DNA of 6,078 nt from Opitutaceae bacterium (GTDB taxonomy: Bacteria; Verrucomicrobiota; Verrucomicrobiia; Opitutales; Opitutaceae). A program made the translations under genes and the position numbers. The notes beneath the pieces are model-generated. The model was not told where the DNA came from. It searched no databases and saw only the letters and a program-made list of their open reading frames with translations. The DNA lies in assembly GCA_031282705.1 (NCBI GenBank), contig JAITDF010000670.1:1-6078 (forward strand), given 5' to 3'. Of this stretch, positions 5,984 through 6,078 are shown one piece after another; position 1 is the stretch's first letter; the number at the start of each line of letters is the position of its first letter.

Positions 5984-6078
5984 GGCCGGTTTTGGGAGGG
6001 CGGGCTCGCCGGGTCCGGCGGGGGCACCCCGGGGGAAACGACAGCGGGGTCGGCGGTGCCGCCCGGGCCAAAACGGCC
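5984..6078. repeat. Imperfect inverted repeat at the window edge
   Basis: GGCCGGTTTTGG (5984-5995) and CCAAAACGGCC (6068-6078) are inverted complements apart from one extra G. The roughly 70 bases between them are very GC-rich, with partial further complementarity. It could be the termini of a small non-coding element or a large hairpin after an upstream gene. The right arm touches the window end, so its full extent is unknown. Confidence 0.4.

Larger units (their letters stand above)
5908..6078. other. accC leader / intergenic region without a recognisable gene
   Basis: All three minus-strand frames were read. None resembles the C-terminus of the biotin carrier protein AccB (no EAMK motif) or any other family I know. 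The stretch contains the heptamer array at 5934-5961 and an imperfect inverted repeat at 5984-6078. TTATCCTG (5967-5960 on the minus strand) is vaguely -10-like, but I cannot support a promoter. Confidence 0.5.

Noticed and set aside
5908..6027. 40-codon N-terminal extension of accC from an upstream GTG
   Set aside because: AccC proteins begin at the MIKKILIANRGE position. The extension is low-complexity and reads through the heptamer array.

Overview
The window looks like chromosome from a very GC-rich bacterium. Gene content, the style of the dispersed palindromic repeats and the AccC sequence suggest Verrucomicrobiota, possibly Opitutaceae. That placement is pattern recognition, not proof. 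All three recognisable genes or gene remnants lie on the minus strand.

Reading in the direction of transcription (right to left): 5908-6078 is a leader with no convincing gene. It holds an imperfect inverted repeat at the window edge and a heptanucleotide tandem array just upstream of accC. Next is accC (5907-4543), an intact biotin carboxylase subunit of acetyl-CoA carboxylase with every key active-site residue present. A 334-base spacer (4542-4209) follows, occupied mainly by three related palindromic repeat units in alternating orientation (+, -, +), resembling a REP/BIME cluster. Then comes a 1244-residue secreted GH78 alpha-L-rhamnosidase (4208-474) with both expected catalytic glutamates. 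Its beta-sandwich region carries two in-frame, Ala/Pro-rich insertions of 147 and 252 bases. At the left end (412-23) is a broken fragment of an IS110-family transposase, frameshifted at a heptamer array and ending against a palindromic repeat.

The two intact genes do not form an obvious pathway. AccC is housekeeping fatty-acid synthesis, whereas the rhamnosidase is an exported or periplasmic enzyme for rhamnose-containing glycans, separated from accC by the repeat cluster. I see no new defence system, RNA gene or CRISPR array.

The unusual content is the repeat ecology. There are three unrelated 7-base tandem arrays (57-84, 1977-2011, 5934-5961). There are two families of small palindromes whose copies differ by paired (compensatory) changes. 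One palindrome copy and one heptamer array sit in frame inside surface-loop insertions of the rhamnosidase, reminiscent of the in-frame palindromic elements known from Rickettsia.
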